Shown here: in pieces, positions 34,540-42,186 of the stretch
Numbering within the stretch: position 1 is the stretch's first letter
Layout: each line of letters begins with the position of its first letter
DNA from: JANQPX01 sp039197065
Lineage (GTDB): Bacteria > Pseudomonadota > Alphaproteobacteria > Geminicoccales > Geminicoccaceae
DNA: 64,000 nt
Assembly (NCBI GenBank): GCA_039197065.1
Contig: JBCCUL010000001.1
Span: 124,001-188,000 of the forward strand
Reading direction: 5' to 3'
Notes under the pieces: generated by a model
Database searches by the model: none
What the model was told of the DNA's origin: nothing
Seen by the model: the letters and a program-made list of their open reading frames with translations, nothing else
Position numbers and translations under genes: made by a program

Positions 34540-35189
34540 GGTCGGACGCCGACCCGCGGGAGCCGAGCGTCGGCTCTCGAGATCCGGACACCAATCCGCG
34601 TATCAAAGGCTGGGTCGAAAGTAACGTCACCTATCTGGAGATGCGGGTGCGGCCGGACCGGCCGTCGGTGACGGCGCCCGATGGCGTGGAGGTGCGCCGC
34701 GCCGTTCGGCCGACGGTGTCCTTTTACCGCTATCTTTATCACACCGTAGGCGGTGACTGGTCCTGGTCCGGGCGTCGATTGATGGACGACGACACGCTGC
34801 TTTCGAACATCCGAGACGCCGCGGTCGAGGTCAATGTGCTCTGGGTGGAGGGCGTGCCCGCGGGGCTGATGGAGCTTGATCGGCGAAAGCCTGATGAGAT
34901 CGAGCTTCTTTATTTCGGCCTGATCCCGGACTTTATCGGATGTGGCCTCGGCCGTTTCGCGCTGGACTGGACGGTCGATCGCGCCTGGTCCTTTCACCCG
35001 TCACGCTTCTGGGTCCACACCTGCGATCTGGACCACCCCAACGCGCTCGCCGTCTATCAAAAAGCCGGCTTCGAGATTTACGATCGTGGAAAGGAGCGAG
35101 AAGCGATCCTCCACGACATGGTCCCGCCACGCCGTCAGGGCGCCGACATCGATGACAAGGACATAACGCCAAACCCGGGCAAGACGTAA
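34536..35189 (+). CDS. GNAT-family N-acetyltransferase
   Basis: A protein of 217 residues from GTG 34536, which overlaps the sseA stop by four bases (GTGA). The acetyl-CoA-binding loop is PDFIGCGLGRFALDW, preceded by the strand ELLYFGLI and followed by HTCDLDHPNALAVYQKAGFE, the classical GNAT end motif. EVNVLWVEGVPAGLMELDRR lies in the first half. Translational coupling with sseA suggests joint expression, without indicating the substrate. Confidence 0.88.
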   Translation: MRSDADPREPSVGSRDPDTNPRIKGWVESNVTYLEMRVRPDRPSVTAPDGVEVRRAVRPTVSFYRYLYHTVGGDWSWSGRRLMDDDTLLSNIRDAAVEVNVLWVEGVPAGLMELDRRKPDEIELLYFGLIPDFIGCGLGRFALDWTVDRAWSFHPSRFWVHTCDLDHPNALAVYQKAGFEIYDRGKEREAILHDMVPPRRQGADIDDKDITPNPGKT

Positions 35190-35259
35190 TATCAACCCCG
35201 CTTCTCTGCATCGATCGGGCATCAAGCGACGTCGTCAATCGAAGGCATTCTGCCGAGCG

Positions 35260-35275
35260 TTAAGTGTTTGTTAAC
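35260..35275. promoter_or_regulatory. CtrA-like box TTAA-N7-TTAAC
   Basis: TTAAGTGTTTGTTAAC is a perfect TTAA-N7-TTAAC. It lies between two convergent genes, directly before type 1 hairpin repeat copy B, so it is not in a classical promoter position. Related but imperfect TTAA-N7-xTAA words flank other copies of the same repeat. Confidence 0.4.
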
Positions 35276-35298
35276 ATCTTTATGTCATGTTGTTTCGC

Positions 35299-35376
35299 GG
35301 TCCATGCGATCCTGGGAATCCGCCCGCACGACGGGTGAGTTGAGGCGAGGCTCGGACTCCCAGGATCGCATGGACC
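35299..35376. repeat. Long-hairpin intergenic repeat, type 1 (copy B)
   Basis: Arms 35299-35322 and 35353-35376, 24 nt each, complementary except for one G-T type mismatch (GGGAAT against GGGAGT); loop 30 nt. This is the cleanest copy. It lies in the 453-bp gap between the convergent GNAT and mesaconyl-CoA hydratase genes. The rest of the gap has a CGATCGAAACAGG piece at about 35400 resembling the type 3 repeat and an AT-rich TATATATATA stretch near 35546; no gene is seen. Confidence 0.9.
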
Positions 35377-35630
35377 GGTTACAGCAATTTCCGATCGTGA
35401 GCGATCGAAACAGGTGCTCTATCTCTTTGTTTCGTCGCATTTTCTTGTCGATCCAGCTGTTCCACTTGATCGAAAAAAAACTCTAGGCGCGAAAGATGAT
35501 AGCGAGGGCGGGGTCAACAGTATGAACGCGACAGTCTGGCCATATATATATATCGGTCAGCACATTGTGCGGCTGATACAGGAACAAGACGCGATCATAT
35601 GATCAGCGTGTCGAGGTCCAAGTCAGCGCT

Positions 35631-35646
35631 GTGGCCGCGCCACTAG
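35631..35646 (-). repeat. Stop-codon-proximal hairpin
   Basis: On the minus strand this reads CTAGTGGCGCGGCCAC, including the TAG stop of the mesaconyl-CoA hydratase gene, and is followed by AGCGCTGACTTGGACC. The GACTTGGAC word also follows the hairpins of the type 2 repeat copies. Confidence 0.5.
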
Positions 35647-36692
35647 CGTGGGATGATGCCCCAGTAGTCGAAGTCGAGGAGGACGGCGGGGTCGTATTTG
35701 CCGTCCTCGCCTTTAAGCGGGAAGTCAGCGCAGGGCTTGTCCTTGGTGGCGACCAGGCGGATGCGAAGGGCGCCCAGATCCGGATGGCCGGCAATCTCTG
35801 ACTTATCCAGGATCTCGGACCAAGCGTAGACGGTATCGCCGGCAAAGGCCGGGTTGGCGTGGGTGCCGGCGTTGATGGCGGCGATGTGCAGAACGTTGCC
35901 GAGGCCGTTGAAGGAGATCGCCCGCGCCATGCTGAGCACGTGGCCGCCATAGACGATGCAGCGGCCGAAACGGCCGTCTTTTTCCTGATGCGCGTTGAAA
36001 TGGACCCTGGCGGTATTCTGGTAAAGGCGCGTGGCGAGGCGGTGCTCGGCCTCGTCGATGGTCATGCCGTCGATATGGTCGATCTTCTCGCCGACATCGT
36101 AGCTGTCATAGCGATGCATGGAGCCTGCGAGCAGGCGGTCATAGTGGCGTGGTCGAAGTCCGGGCGGCACGCGCAGGCGGTCGGCGGCGACATGGTCGGG
36201 AAGCTCCGGGATAACCGTCTCCGGGGCCGGGCTGTCCGGATCGCGTTTGTTGACCATGACCCAGCGATTGAAGCGCAGGATCTCGCGGCCGTCGTCCTTG
36301 TTGGCCCTGGTTTCCACCCAAACCGTGCCGGTCTTGCCGTTGGAATTCTGTTTGAGGCCGATCACCTTGGAGCTGGCGAGCAGGGTGTCGCCCGGGTAGA
36401 GAAGGGCACCGAAGCGTCCGTCCGCATAGCCGAGATTGGCGACGGCGTTCAGCGAGACGTCGGGCACGCTACGGCCGAAGACGAGGTGGAAGGTGAGCAT
36501 ATCTTCGATCGGAGGCCTCGGCAGGCCGGCGGTGCGCGCGAGCGTTTCCGAGCAGTGAATGCCGAAGCGCGAGCCGGTCAGCGCCAGATAGAGGGTAGCG
36601 TCGGCCTCGGTTACGGTGCGCGGCGTGGCGTGATGGATGTCTTCGCCAAGAGTGAAATCCTCGAAAAAACGTCCGCTCGCGGTTTTGGTCAT
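35643..36692 (-). CDS. mch: Mesaconyl-CoA hydratase (beta-methylmalyl-CoA dehydratase)
   Basis: A 349-residue protein with two hot-dog (MaoC-like) halves. FFEDFTLGEDIHHATPRTVT and EADATLYLALTGSRFGIH begin it; FHLVFGRSVPDVSLNAVANL, VIGLKQNSNGKTGTVWVETR, RWVMVNKRD, YDVGEKIDHIDGMTIDEAEH and LYQNTARVHFN are all features I know from the Rhodobacter enzyme of about 343 residues. It interconverts mesaconyl-CoA and erythro-3-methylmalyl-CoA in the ethylmalonyl-CoA pathway for acetate and C1/C2 assimilation. A CoA-ester lyase gene that fits the next step lies 0.7 kb away. Confidence 0.93.
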   Translation of the reverse strand: MTKTASGRFFEDFTLGEDIHHATPRTVTEADATLYLALTGSRFGIHCSETLARTAGLPRPPIEDMLTFHLVFGRSVPDVSLNAVANLGYADGRFGALLYPGDTLLASSKVIGLKQNSNGKTGTVWVETRANKDDGREILRFNRWVMVNKRDPDSPAPETVIPELPDHVAADRLRVPPGLRPRHYDRLLAGSMHRYDSYDVGEKIDHIDGMTIDEAEHRLATRLYQNTARVHFNAHQEKDGRFGRCIVYGGHVLSMARAISFNGLGNVLHIAAINAGTHANPAFAGDTVYAWSEILDKSEIAGHPDLGALRIRLVATKDKPCADFPLKGEDGKYDPAVLLDFDYWGIIPR

Positions 36693-36923
36693 CAGTGAGC
36701 CCGGTGGTTGTGACGCAACGGCATTGCCAACAGGAGCGTTGGCGTCATCTATGTGCCCGGCAGGCAGGCCTCTGCTCCTGCAAAGACCTCTTTAGTCTTG
36801 CGCGCATCAATCATCAAGGATGACGCTGTGCAGCGTAGATAGCGAAAGGGCCTGAAATTACGAGGACTTGTTGTCATCCCAGTCCCGACGTAGGATGTCA
36901 CAAACCTCTGGAAAGAAACAACA

Positions 36924-37370
36924 ATGAAACGCCCCTTCGCGATGTTCTCGACAGTCCTCAAGATGCTTTTGCCGATGGTGCTGGCGTCGTTCTTCACGGC
37001 AACGTCTTCAATGGCCGAGGACGGTGTGATCAGCATCGAGCTCAACAAGACGGAAGACACGGAGCAAGGCTGTCGCCCGCTCTTCCTGTTTGACAATCGA
37101 AGCGGTCGTCAGCTGAACGCGTTCCAGGTCGAAATCGTTCTTTTTGATGATAAGGGCGTTTATTCGCGGCAACTCCTCTTGGACATGGCACCGCTCTATG
37201 AAGATAAGAAAGTGGTGGCGTCGTTTCTGATCAGCGATTTTGCCTGCGATGACATCGGCAGCATGCTGGTCAACGCGCTGCCGAGCTGCGCCAGTGACGC
37301 GGGCGAGGATCTCGATTGCCTCGCCATGCTCGACGTGAGTTCGAAGAGCTCCATACCGCTCGAGAAATAA
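36924..37370 (+). CDS. Exported protein of unknown function
   Basis: A 148-residue protein with a signal peptide (KMLLPMVLASFFTATSSMA-E, cleavage near residue 31). The mature part of about 117 residues has beta character (VISIELNKTEDTEQGCRPLF, FQVEIVLFDDKGVYSRQLL) and four Cys (CRP, ACDD, SCAS, LDC) that could form two disulfides in the periplasm. It lies alone between two minus-strand ethylmalonyl-CoA pathway genes. Similar short Tat-pathway-annotated hypothetical proteins exist in Alphaproteobacteria; I cannot name a family. Confidence 0.75.
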   Translation: MKRPFAMFSTVLKMLLPMVLASFFTATSSMAEDGVISIELNKTEDTEQGCRPLFLFDNRSGRQLNAFQVEIVLFDDKGVYSRQLLLDMAPLYEDKKVVASFLISDFACDDIGSMLVNALPSCASDAGEDLDCLAMLDVSSKSSIPLEK

Positions 37371-37383
37371 GGTCGCCGTCGCC

Positions 37384-38259
37384 TCAGGCGCTCATGACGT
37401 TGATAGCTTTGGCCAGCTGCATCTGACGTTTCGCGTCCTCGACATGCAGATTCTCGACGAGGCGGCCATCGACGACCACCACGCCCTTGCCCTCAGCGGC
37501 GGCGGCCTCATGGGCCGCGATGATCTTTTCTGCCCGGGCGAGGGTTTTTTCATCCGGCGCGAAAGCCTGATTGGCGGCCTCGATCTGCTTGGGGTGGATC
37601 AGCGTCTTGCCGTCGAAGCCAAGTTCCTGGCCCTGACGACATGACGCGACATGGCCTTCATCGTCGGCGAGATCGAGATGCACGCCGTCCAGAAGTGCCA
37701 GGCCGAAGGCGCGACCTGCCAGCATGCAAAGGCCGAGCGCTGTGATCATCGGCAGGCGCTGCGGCGTGTGGGCCGCCTGCAACTCCTTCGCTAAATCCGA
37801 GGTGCCCATGACGAAGGCCGTGAGTCGCGGGGATGCTGACGCGATTTCCCCGGCATGCAGCATGCCAAGAGATGTTTCCATCATCGCCCAGAGCGGCAGG
37901 GTGGCCGGGCTACCCGCCTGATCCAGGACCGAGAGCGCCTGGCGAATGCTGTCGGCGCTTTCGACCTTGGGCAGGAGGACTGCATCGGCGCCAGAGGTTG
38001 CCGCTGCCACGAGATCGGCGTGGCCCCAAGGGGTTGCCAGGCCATTTACACGCAGGATCAGCTCGCGGTGACCGTAACCACCTTGCCTCACGGCCTCACA
38101 GACCAGGTTGCGCGCCATGTCCTTGGCATCCGGGGCGACCGCATCCTCGAGATCGAAGATCAGGCCGTCCGCGGGCAATGAGCGCGCCTTCTCCAGAGCG
38201 CGAGAATTCGAGCCGGGCATGTAGAGCACGCTTCGCCGCGGTCGTATGGTCGTCGTCAT
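37384..38259 (-). CDS. CoA-ester lyase (malyl-CoA lyase / malyl-CoA thioesterase type)
   Basis: A protein of 291 residues from ATG 38259 (GGAG nine bases upstream); ATG 38274 is the alternative. RRSVLYMPGSNSRALEKAR opens the HpcH/HpaI barrel; the metal site is in GLIFDLEDAVAPDAKD; LILRVNGLATPWGHADL, VLLPKVESADSIRQAL, WAMMETSLGMLHAGEIA and GKTLIHPKQIEAANQAF follow. In the ethylmalonyl-CoA pathway such enzymes split methylmalyl-CoA into glyoxylate and propionyl-CoA (Mcl1) or hydrolyse malyl-CoA (Mcl2). The length lies between the two, so I leave the choice open. Confidence 0.88.
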   Translation of the reverse strand: MTTTIRPRRSVLYMPGSNSRALEKARSLPADGLIFDLEDAVAPDAKDMARNLVCEAVRQGGYGHRELILRVNGLATPWGHADLVAAATSGADAVLLPKVESADSIRQALSVLDQAGSPATLPLWAMMETSLGMLHAGEIASASPRLTAFVMGTSDLAKELQAAHTPQRLPMITALGLCMLAGRAFGLALLDGVHLDLADDEGHVASCRQGQELGFDGKTLIHPKQIEAANQAFAPDEKTLARAEKIIAAHEAAAAEGKGVVVVDGRLVENLHVEDAKRQMQLAKAINVMSA

Positions 38260-38301
38260 TCCGGCTGTCTCCATGGTCCGGTTTGTTCTCGCATATCAGG
38301 G

Positions 38302-38317
38302 TTAAGAATAGGTTAAG
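38302..38317. promoter_or_regulatory. CtrA-like box TTAA-N7-TTAA
   Basis: TTAAGAATAGGTTAAG is a perfect TTAA-N7-TTAA match in the divergent gap between the CoA-ester lyase gene (starts 38259, minus) and the dihaem lipoprotein gene (starts 38492, plus). It is 43 bp from the lyase start and could act on either gene. Confidence 0.5.
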
Positions 38318-38491
38318 CCATCGCTCTTTTCCTACCCTATCGCCCTTTTTTGATGGCAGATCAGCGCATTTAATGCGAGCGACAGGGCAAGGTAGGCCAG
38401 GAGATCAAACCGTCGCGGCTGGTGTGAACTGTTTCATACTTTCGCAGATCGAACGGATGTATTCCGAAGGGAAAGCGAAAGGAACCTTGCC

Positions 38492-40393
38492 ATGCCACGC
38501 TATCCCCTCGGTCTTTTGACCCTTATGACGTCGGCGCCGGTGTTGCTGGCGGCCTGCACGGAACGCTACGAGGTCAGTGGGAACGATTGCGACAGCGGCG
38601 GCTATCACGGCGCCTATGCCGATGAGGTGCTGCTGCCGCAGAACTGGAACTGTGACGAGCGCCAGACCTTCTGGTTCGCCGATCAGGGCTCGGAAATCAT
38701 CCCTTATGGCTGGTTTCTTCATCTTGAGCAGGTGGACAGTGCTGAGAAGTTCGTCGATCCCGCCCACATCGATCGCATCCGCTATCTGCCGCAGAAGCCG
38801 ACGGTCTGGAACCCGGATGGCCTGCCGATCGGGTTCATGCGAAGCGAGGCGGCTGCGGAGACCGTTAACGGGGAGATCGCCCGTGACTGGCTCGGCATGA
38901 ACTGTGCTGCCTGCCATACCGGTCAGATCGAATATGGCGGCAAGAAATATCTGGTCGACGGCGCGCCGACTATGGCGGACTTTCAGGGGATGTTCGAAGG
39001 CATGGCCGAGGCCATGCAGGCGACCCTCGACGACGAGGCGAAGTTCGATCGCTTCGCCGAGGCCGTGATCGCCGAAACGGCCGCGCGCAACGATGGCGGC
39101 ACGACGGATGCGAACGAGCTCAGGCAGCAGCTCGAACGGATCACCGAGCGCCGCCATGCCTGGAACGCGCGCAATCAGGGATCGAGCCCTTACGGCCATG
39201 GCCGGCTGGATGCGGTCGGCTCCATCTTCAACGAGGTGGCGGCGTCCGGTCTCGGCGTTCCGGAAAATGCCCATCCCGCGAATGCGCCGGTCAGCTATCC
39301 CTTCATCTGGGATACGCCGCAGCATGATCGGGTGGAGTGGAACGGCGCCGTGGTCAACGCCGGCACCGGTGCGTTGTCCAGGAATGTCGGCGAGGTGCTT
39401 GGCGTGTTCGGCGCGTTGGACGTCAACACTGATGCGGGCAATCCGTCCGGGCATCGCAGTTCCGTCGATATGGAAGGCCTCGCGACGCTGGAGGAGCATC
39501 TCCTGACCCTCTGGTCGCCGCTTTGGAAGGATACCGATCTGCCGCTCGACGAGACGCTCGCAGCGAAGGGCCAGGCGGACTACGAAGAGTTCTGCGCCAG
39601 TTGCCATCGGCCCATCAAGCGCGACGATCCGGCTCGTCGGATCAAGGCCGTCATGATCCCGGTTTCCGATCCAACCGAAAATCCGAACGCGCTCGCCACC
39701 GATCCGATGATGGCAGAGAACTTCGTGGAAAGGTTCGCAAGTACGAGCAAGCTTGATGGTCGTCCCATCAATTATCTGGAAGCGATCAGTCGTGGAGCGA
39801 TCTTCGGAGAGGCTGCGCCGACCGTTGCGGTGCTTGGCTATACCGTTATCGGAACCATCGTCGATGGCTTGATCAATGACCCCGGGTCAACGATCAGGGC
39901 TTTGAAGGTAGGGCAGCCGCAGGACCTTCAGGACGCGATCGATCAGGCCGCAGAGGCCATGGCCAAGGAACCTGGCGAAGCCGGTTTCCGAAAGTTCCTG
40001 CAAGGGCTGGCGGCCGGCCTGGCAAAACTGCCTGAACCAGACGAACATTGCTTGCCCAAGCCCGTTCCTCCAGGAAAAGATCCGGTGCTTTGCTACAAGG
40101 CGCGTCCGCTGAACGGAATCTGGGCGACGGCTCCCTATTTGCACAATGGTTCGGTACGCACGCTTCGCCAGCTTCTCCTGCCGGCCGAGCAGCGAGAGAA
40201 GACGTTCAGGGTCGGCAGCCGCAGCTTTGATCCCGAAGCGATCGGCTTCGTCGACGAGGGGGCGTCCGTGCTCGACACTAGCCTTCCCGGCAATTCCAAT
40301 AGCGGCCATGACGGTCCCACCTATGGCAACGCCGTCTTCGCCAAGGATCCGGAGCGGCTGGAGGCCATTTTGGAATATCTGAAGACGCTGTGA
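38492..40393 (+). CDS. Dihaem cytochrome c lipoprotein (RoxA / cytochrome c peroxidase-like)
   Basis: A 633-residue protein with a lipoprotein signal (VLLAAC, Cys near residue 22) and two haem c sites: NCAACHTGQ (about 147) and FCASCHRP (about 369). The N-terminal region (FWFADQGSEIIPYGWFLHLE, then YLPQKPTVWNPDGLPIGF) and the late APYLHNGSVRTLRQLLLP are characteristic of large dihaem cytochromes related to rubber oxygenase RoxA and dihaem peroxidases. The lipid anchor places it on the periplasmic side of a membrane. Rubber cleavage is not implied; peroxide reduction or oxygenation of an unknown hydrophobic substrate are both possible. A CtrA-like box lies about 180 bp upstream. Confidence 0.87.
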   Translation: MPRYPLGLLTLMTSAPVLLAACTERYEVSGNDCDSGGYHGAYADEVLLPQNWNCDERQTFWFADQGSEIIPYGWFLHLEQVDSAEKFVDPAHIDRIRYLPQKPTVWNPDGLPIGFMRSEAAAETVNGEIARDWLGMNCAACHTGQIEYGGKKYLVDGAPTMADFQGMFEGMAEAMQATLDDEAKFDRFAEAVIAETAARNDGGTTDANELRQQLERITERRHAWNARNQGSSPYGHGRLDAVGSIFNEVAASGLGVPENAHPANAPVSYPFIWDTPQHDRVEWNGAVVNAGTGALSRNVGEVLGVFGALDVNTDAGNPSGHRSSVDMEGLATLEEHLLTLWSPLWKDTDLPLDETLAAKGQADYEEFCASCHRPIKRDDPARRIKAVMIPVSDPTENPNALATDPMMAENFVERFASTSKLDGRPINYLEAISRGAIFGEAAPTVAVLGYTVIGTIVDGLINDPGSTIRALKVGQPQDLQDAIDQAAEAMAKEPGEAGFRKFLQGLAAGLAKLPEPDEHCLPKPVPPGKDPVLCYKARPLNGIWATAPYLHNGSVRTLRQLLLPAEQREKTFRVGSRSFDPEAIGFVDEGASVLDTSLPGNSNSGHDGPTYGNAVFAKDPERLEAILEYLKTL

Positions 40394-40488
40394 CAACAGC
40401 CACGCAAAGCCTCGACACAACCTTTTTGCAAAGCGTCGATCTTCATGTTTTCCTAACGGTTGGCCGCTAAGCTCCGGCCTGTCTCGCT

Positions 40489-40565
40489 GGTCCATGCGAT
40501 CCTGGGAGTCCGAGCCTGGTCAGCCCCTTTTTGTGGGCGGTCGGATTCTCAGGATCGCATGGACC
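40489..40565. repeat. Long-hairpin intergenic repeat, type 1 (copy C)
   Basis: Arms 40489-40512 and 40542-40565, 24 nt each with two G-T type mismatches, loop 29 nt. About 25 bp beyond the right arm is TTAACCAAGACCTAAC (40590-40605), similar in place and sequence to the words after copies A and D. It lies in a 608-bp gene-free gap (40394-41001) between convergent genes. That gap also holds a separate hairpin and one copy each of the type 3 and type 2 repeats, making it the richest repeat cluster of the window. Confidence 0.9.
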
Positions 40566-40746
40566 ATGACCGAGCGTGGCACGGAAAGGTTAACCAAGAC
40601 CTAACGGTCAAATGGGAACGCGATGTGGGTGGGGTCGTGGCCACTTCAGGCTATCGATAGGGCTTTGGATTTTTCTAACCAGATGGACAACCGCTCGATC
40701 AGAAATTTTGGTGCAATGAAGAGGAAGAGCGTTCAGCTCGACGATC

Positions 40747-40796
40747 GTGGTCTGGATCAATCACTCGATTCCCGATTGATTGATCGCAGAGACCAC
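40747..40796. repeat. Interrupted hairpin
   Basis: Outer stem GTGGTCT/AGACCAC and inner stem GATCAATCA/TGATTGATC with a 13-nt loop. The inner word GATCAATCA is nearly palindromic with its surroundings. It lies between the type 1 and type 3 repeats in the gene-free gap; no second copy was noticed. Confidence 0.5.
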
Positions 40797-40816
40797 TAGA
40801 ATCCTGGGAATCGTGG

Positions 40817-40868
40817 TTCTTGTGTTGCGATTACAAGGGAATCTTGCGATCGAAACGAACCAGTAGGT
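40817..40868 (-). repeat. Dispersed hairpin repeat, type 3 (copy 2)
   Basis: On the minus strand it begins CCTACTGGTTCGTTTCGATC and aligns with 9249-9300 throughout, including TCGTTTCGATC, AAG, TTCCCTTGT and AAGAACC. Its stem (40824-40837 with 40843-40856) has three mismatches, fewer paired bases than copy 1. It is not next to a stop codon here. Confidence 0.55.
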
Positions 40869-40920
40869 TACTCACGGCCCGCTCCAGTCCGGCCACTATG
40901 ATACTCGATCCTCTGAGAAA

Positions 40921-40995
40921 CCCCGACAAAGAACCGCATACCGTCCCGTTTAGGAGCACGTTCTTCGAAGGCCGACCCAAGTCCATGAGATGGCC
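40921..40995 (-). repeat. Dispersed intergenic repeat, type 2 (copy 2)
   Basis: Aligned with 1259-1330 through CCCCGACAA, ACCGCATACC, TTCTTCGAAGGC, CCAAGTCCATGA. Read on the minus strand it starts directly after the hpnH stop (TAGTGGCATGGCCATCTCATGG, then GACTTGGG), so it forms the 3' end of the hpnH transcript. Confidence 0.65.
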
Positions 40996-41001
40996 ATGCC
41001 A

Positions 41002-42150
41002 CTAGGCGACCGCTTTGGATTTGTAGACTGAGCGTGTGCCGCTGCCTTCGGTCTCGGTGGCCTCGGCGACCACTTTATCGTAGACGTCCTCGGCCGGTCG
41101 CTGGTTGGCAAGCGAGATGTCCTCGACCATGGCGACGTCGGTGCGCGGGCCGCGAAGGGCGGTGATCATGGTTTTTAGCGGGTTGGCGACGGCGTCGTTG
41201 ACGGCGGTCGGCTCATAGCCGCAATGGGCCATGCAGTCGGCGCATTTTTCGTAGTTGCCGGTGCCGTAGCGGTCCCAGTCGGTGGTCTCCATCAGGTCCT
41301 TGAAGGTCGGTGAGAAGCCTTCGCCCAGGAGATAGCAGGGACGCTGCCAGCCGAAGATGTTTCGCGTGGGATTGCCCCAGGGCGTGCAGTGATAGCGCTG
41401 ATTGCCGGCGAGGAAATCGAGATAGAGGGAGGAGTGACTGAGCTTCCAGCCTTTGCCCTTGCCGAGCCGGAAGACCGAGCGGAACAGTTCCTTGGTCTTC
41501 TTGCGGTTCAGGAAATGCTCCTGGTCGGGCGCGCGCTCATAGGCGTAGCCGGGCGACACGGTGATGCCTTCGACGTCGAGTTCGTTGGTCACGAAGTCGA
41601 AGAACTTGCCGACCTCGTCCGGCTGAACGCCATCGAACAGCGTGGTGTTGATGTTGACCCGAAAGCCGCGGGAGCGAAGGAGCTTGATCGCCTCGACGGC
41701 TTTTTCGAAGACGCCTTCCTGGCAGACGGATTTGTCGTGATGCTCCTCAAGGCCGTCCAGGTGGATCGAGAAGGTGAGGTAGGGGCTGGGTTTGAAGGCG
41801 TCGATCTTCTTTTTGACCAGAAGCGCGTTGGTGCAGAGATAAACGAATTTCTTTCTGGCGATGATCCCCTCGACGATCTCGACGATGTCCTTGTGGATCA
41901 GCGGCTCGCCGCCGGGGATGGAGACGATCGGCGCCCCGCATTCATCGACGGCGCCCAGGCACTCCTCGACGCTGAGGCGGCGGTCCAGGATCGGCTTCGG
42001 ATAGTCGATCTTGCCGCAGCCGGCGCAGGCGAGATTGCAGCGGAACAACGGTTCCAGCATCAGGACCAGGGGATAGCGCGGATTGCCTTTGAGGCGCTGC
42101 TTCATGACGTAGGCGCCAACACGGATCTGTTGGCGAAGGGGAATGCCCAT
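41002..42150 (-). CDS. hpnH: Adenosyl-hopene transferase (radical SAM)
   Basis: A 382-residue radical SAM enzyme that couples adenosine to diploptene, the first step to extended hopanoids. The cluster motif is CNLACAGCGKIDYP (about 38-51); SIPGGEPLIHKDIVEIVEGI, YLCTNALLV, FSIHLDGLEEHHDKSVC and FNINTT-like VNINTTLFDG follow. RYHCTPWGNPTRNIFGWQRP and CADCMAHCGYEPTAV in the C-terminal part are diagnostic of HpnH. It follows ispH by 36 bp on the same strand, coupling isoprenoid precursor supply and hopanoid modification in one unit. Confidence 0.96.
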   Translation of the reverse strand: MGIPLRQQIRVGAYVMKQRLKGNPRYPLVLMLEPLFRCNLACAGCGKIDYPKPILDRRLSVEECLGAVDECGAPIVSIPGGEPLIHKDIVEIVEGIIARKKFVYLCTNALLVKKKIDAFKPSPYLTFSIHLDGLEEHHDKSVCQEGVFEKAVEAIKLLRSRGFRVNINTTLFDGVQPDEVGKFFDFVTNELDVEGITVSPGYAYERAPDQEHFLNRKKTKELFRSVFRLGKGKGWKLSHSSLYLDFLAGNQRYHCTPWGNPTRNIFGWQRPCYLLGEGFSPTFKDLMETTDWDRYGTGNYEKCADCMAHCGYEPTAVNDAVANPLKTMITALRGPRTDVAMVEDISLANQRPAEDVYDKVVAEATETEGSGTRSVYKSKAVA

Positions 42151-42186
42151 CGGTTCTATTGATCCTCGGTAGCTGGTGTTAGCCGA

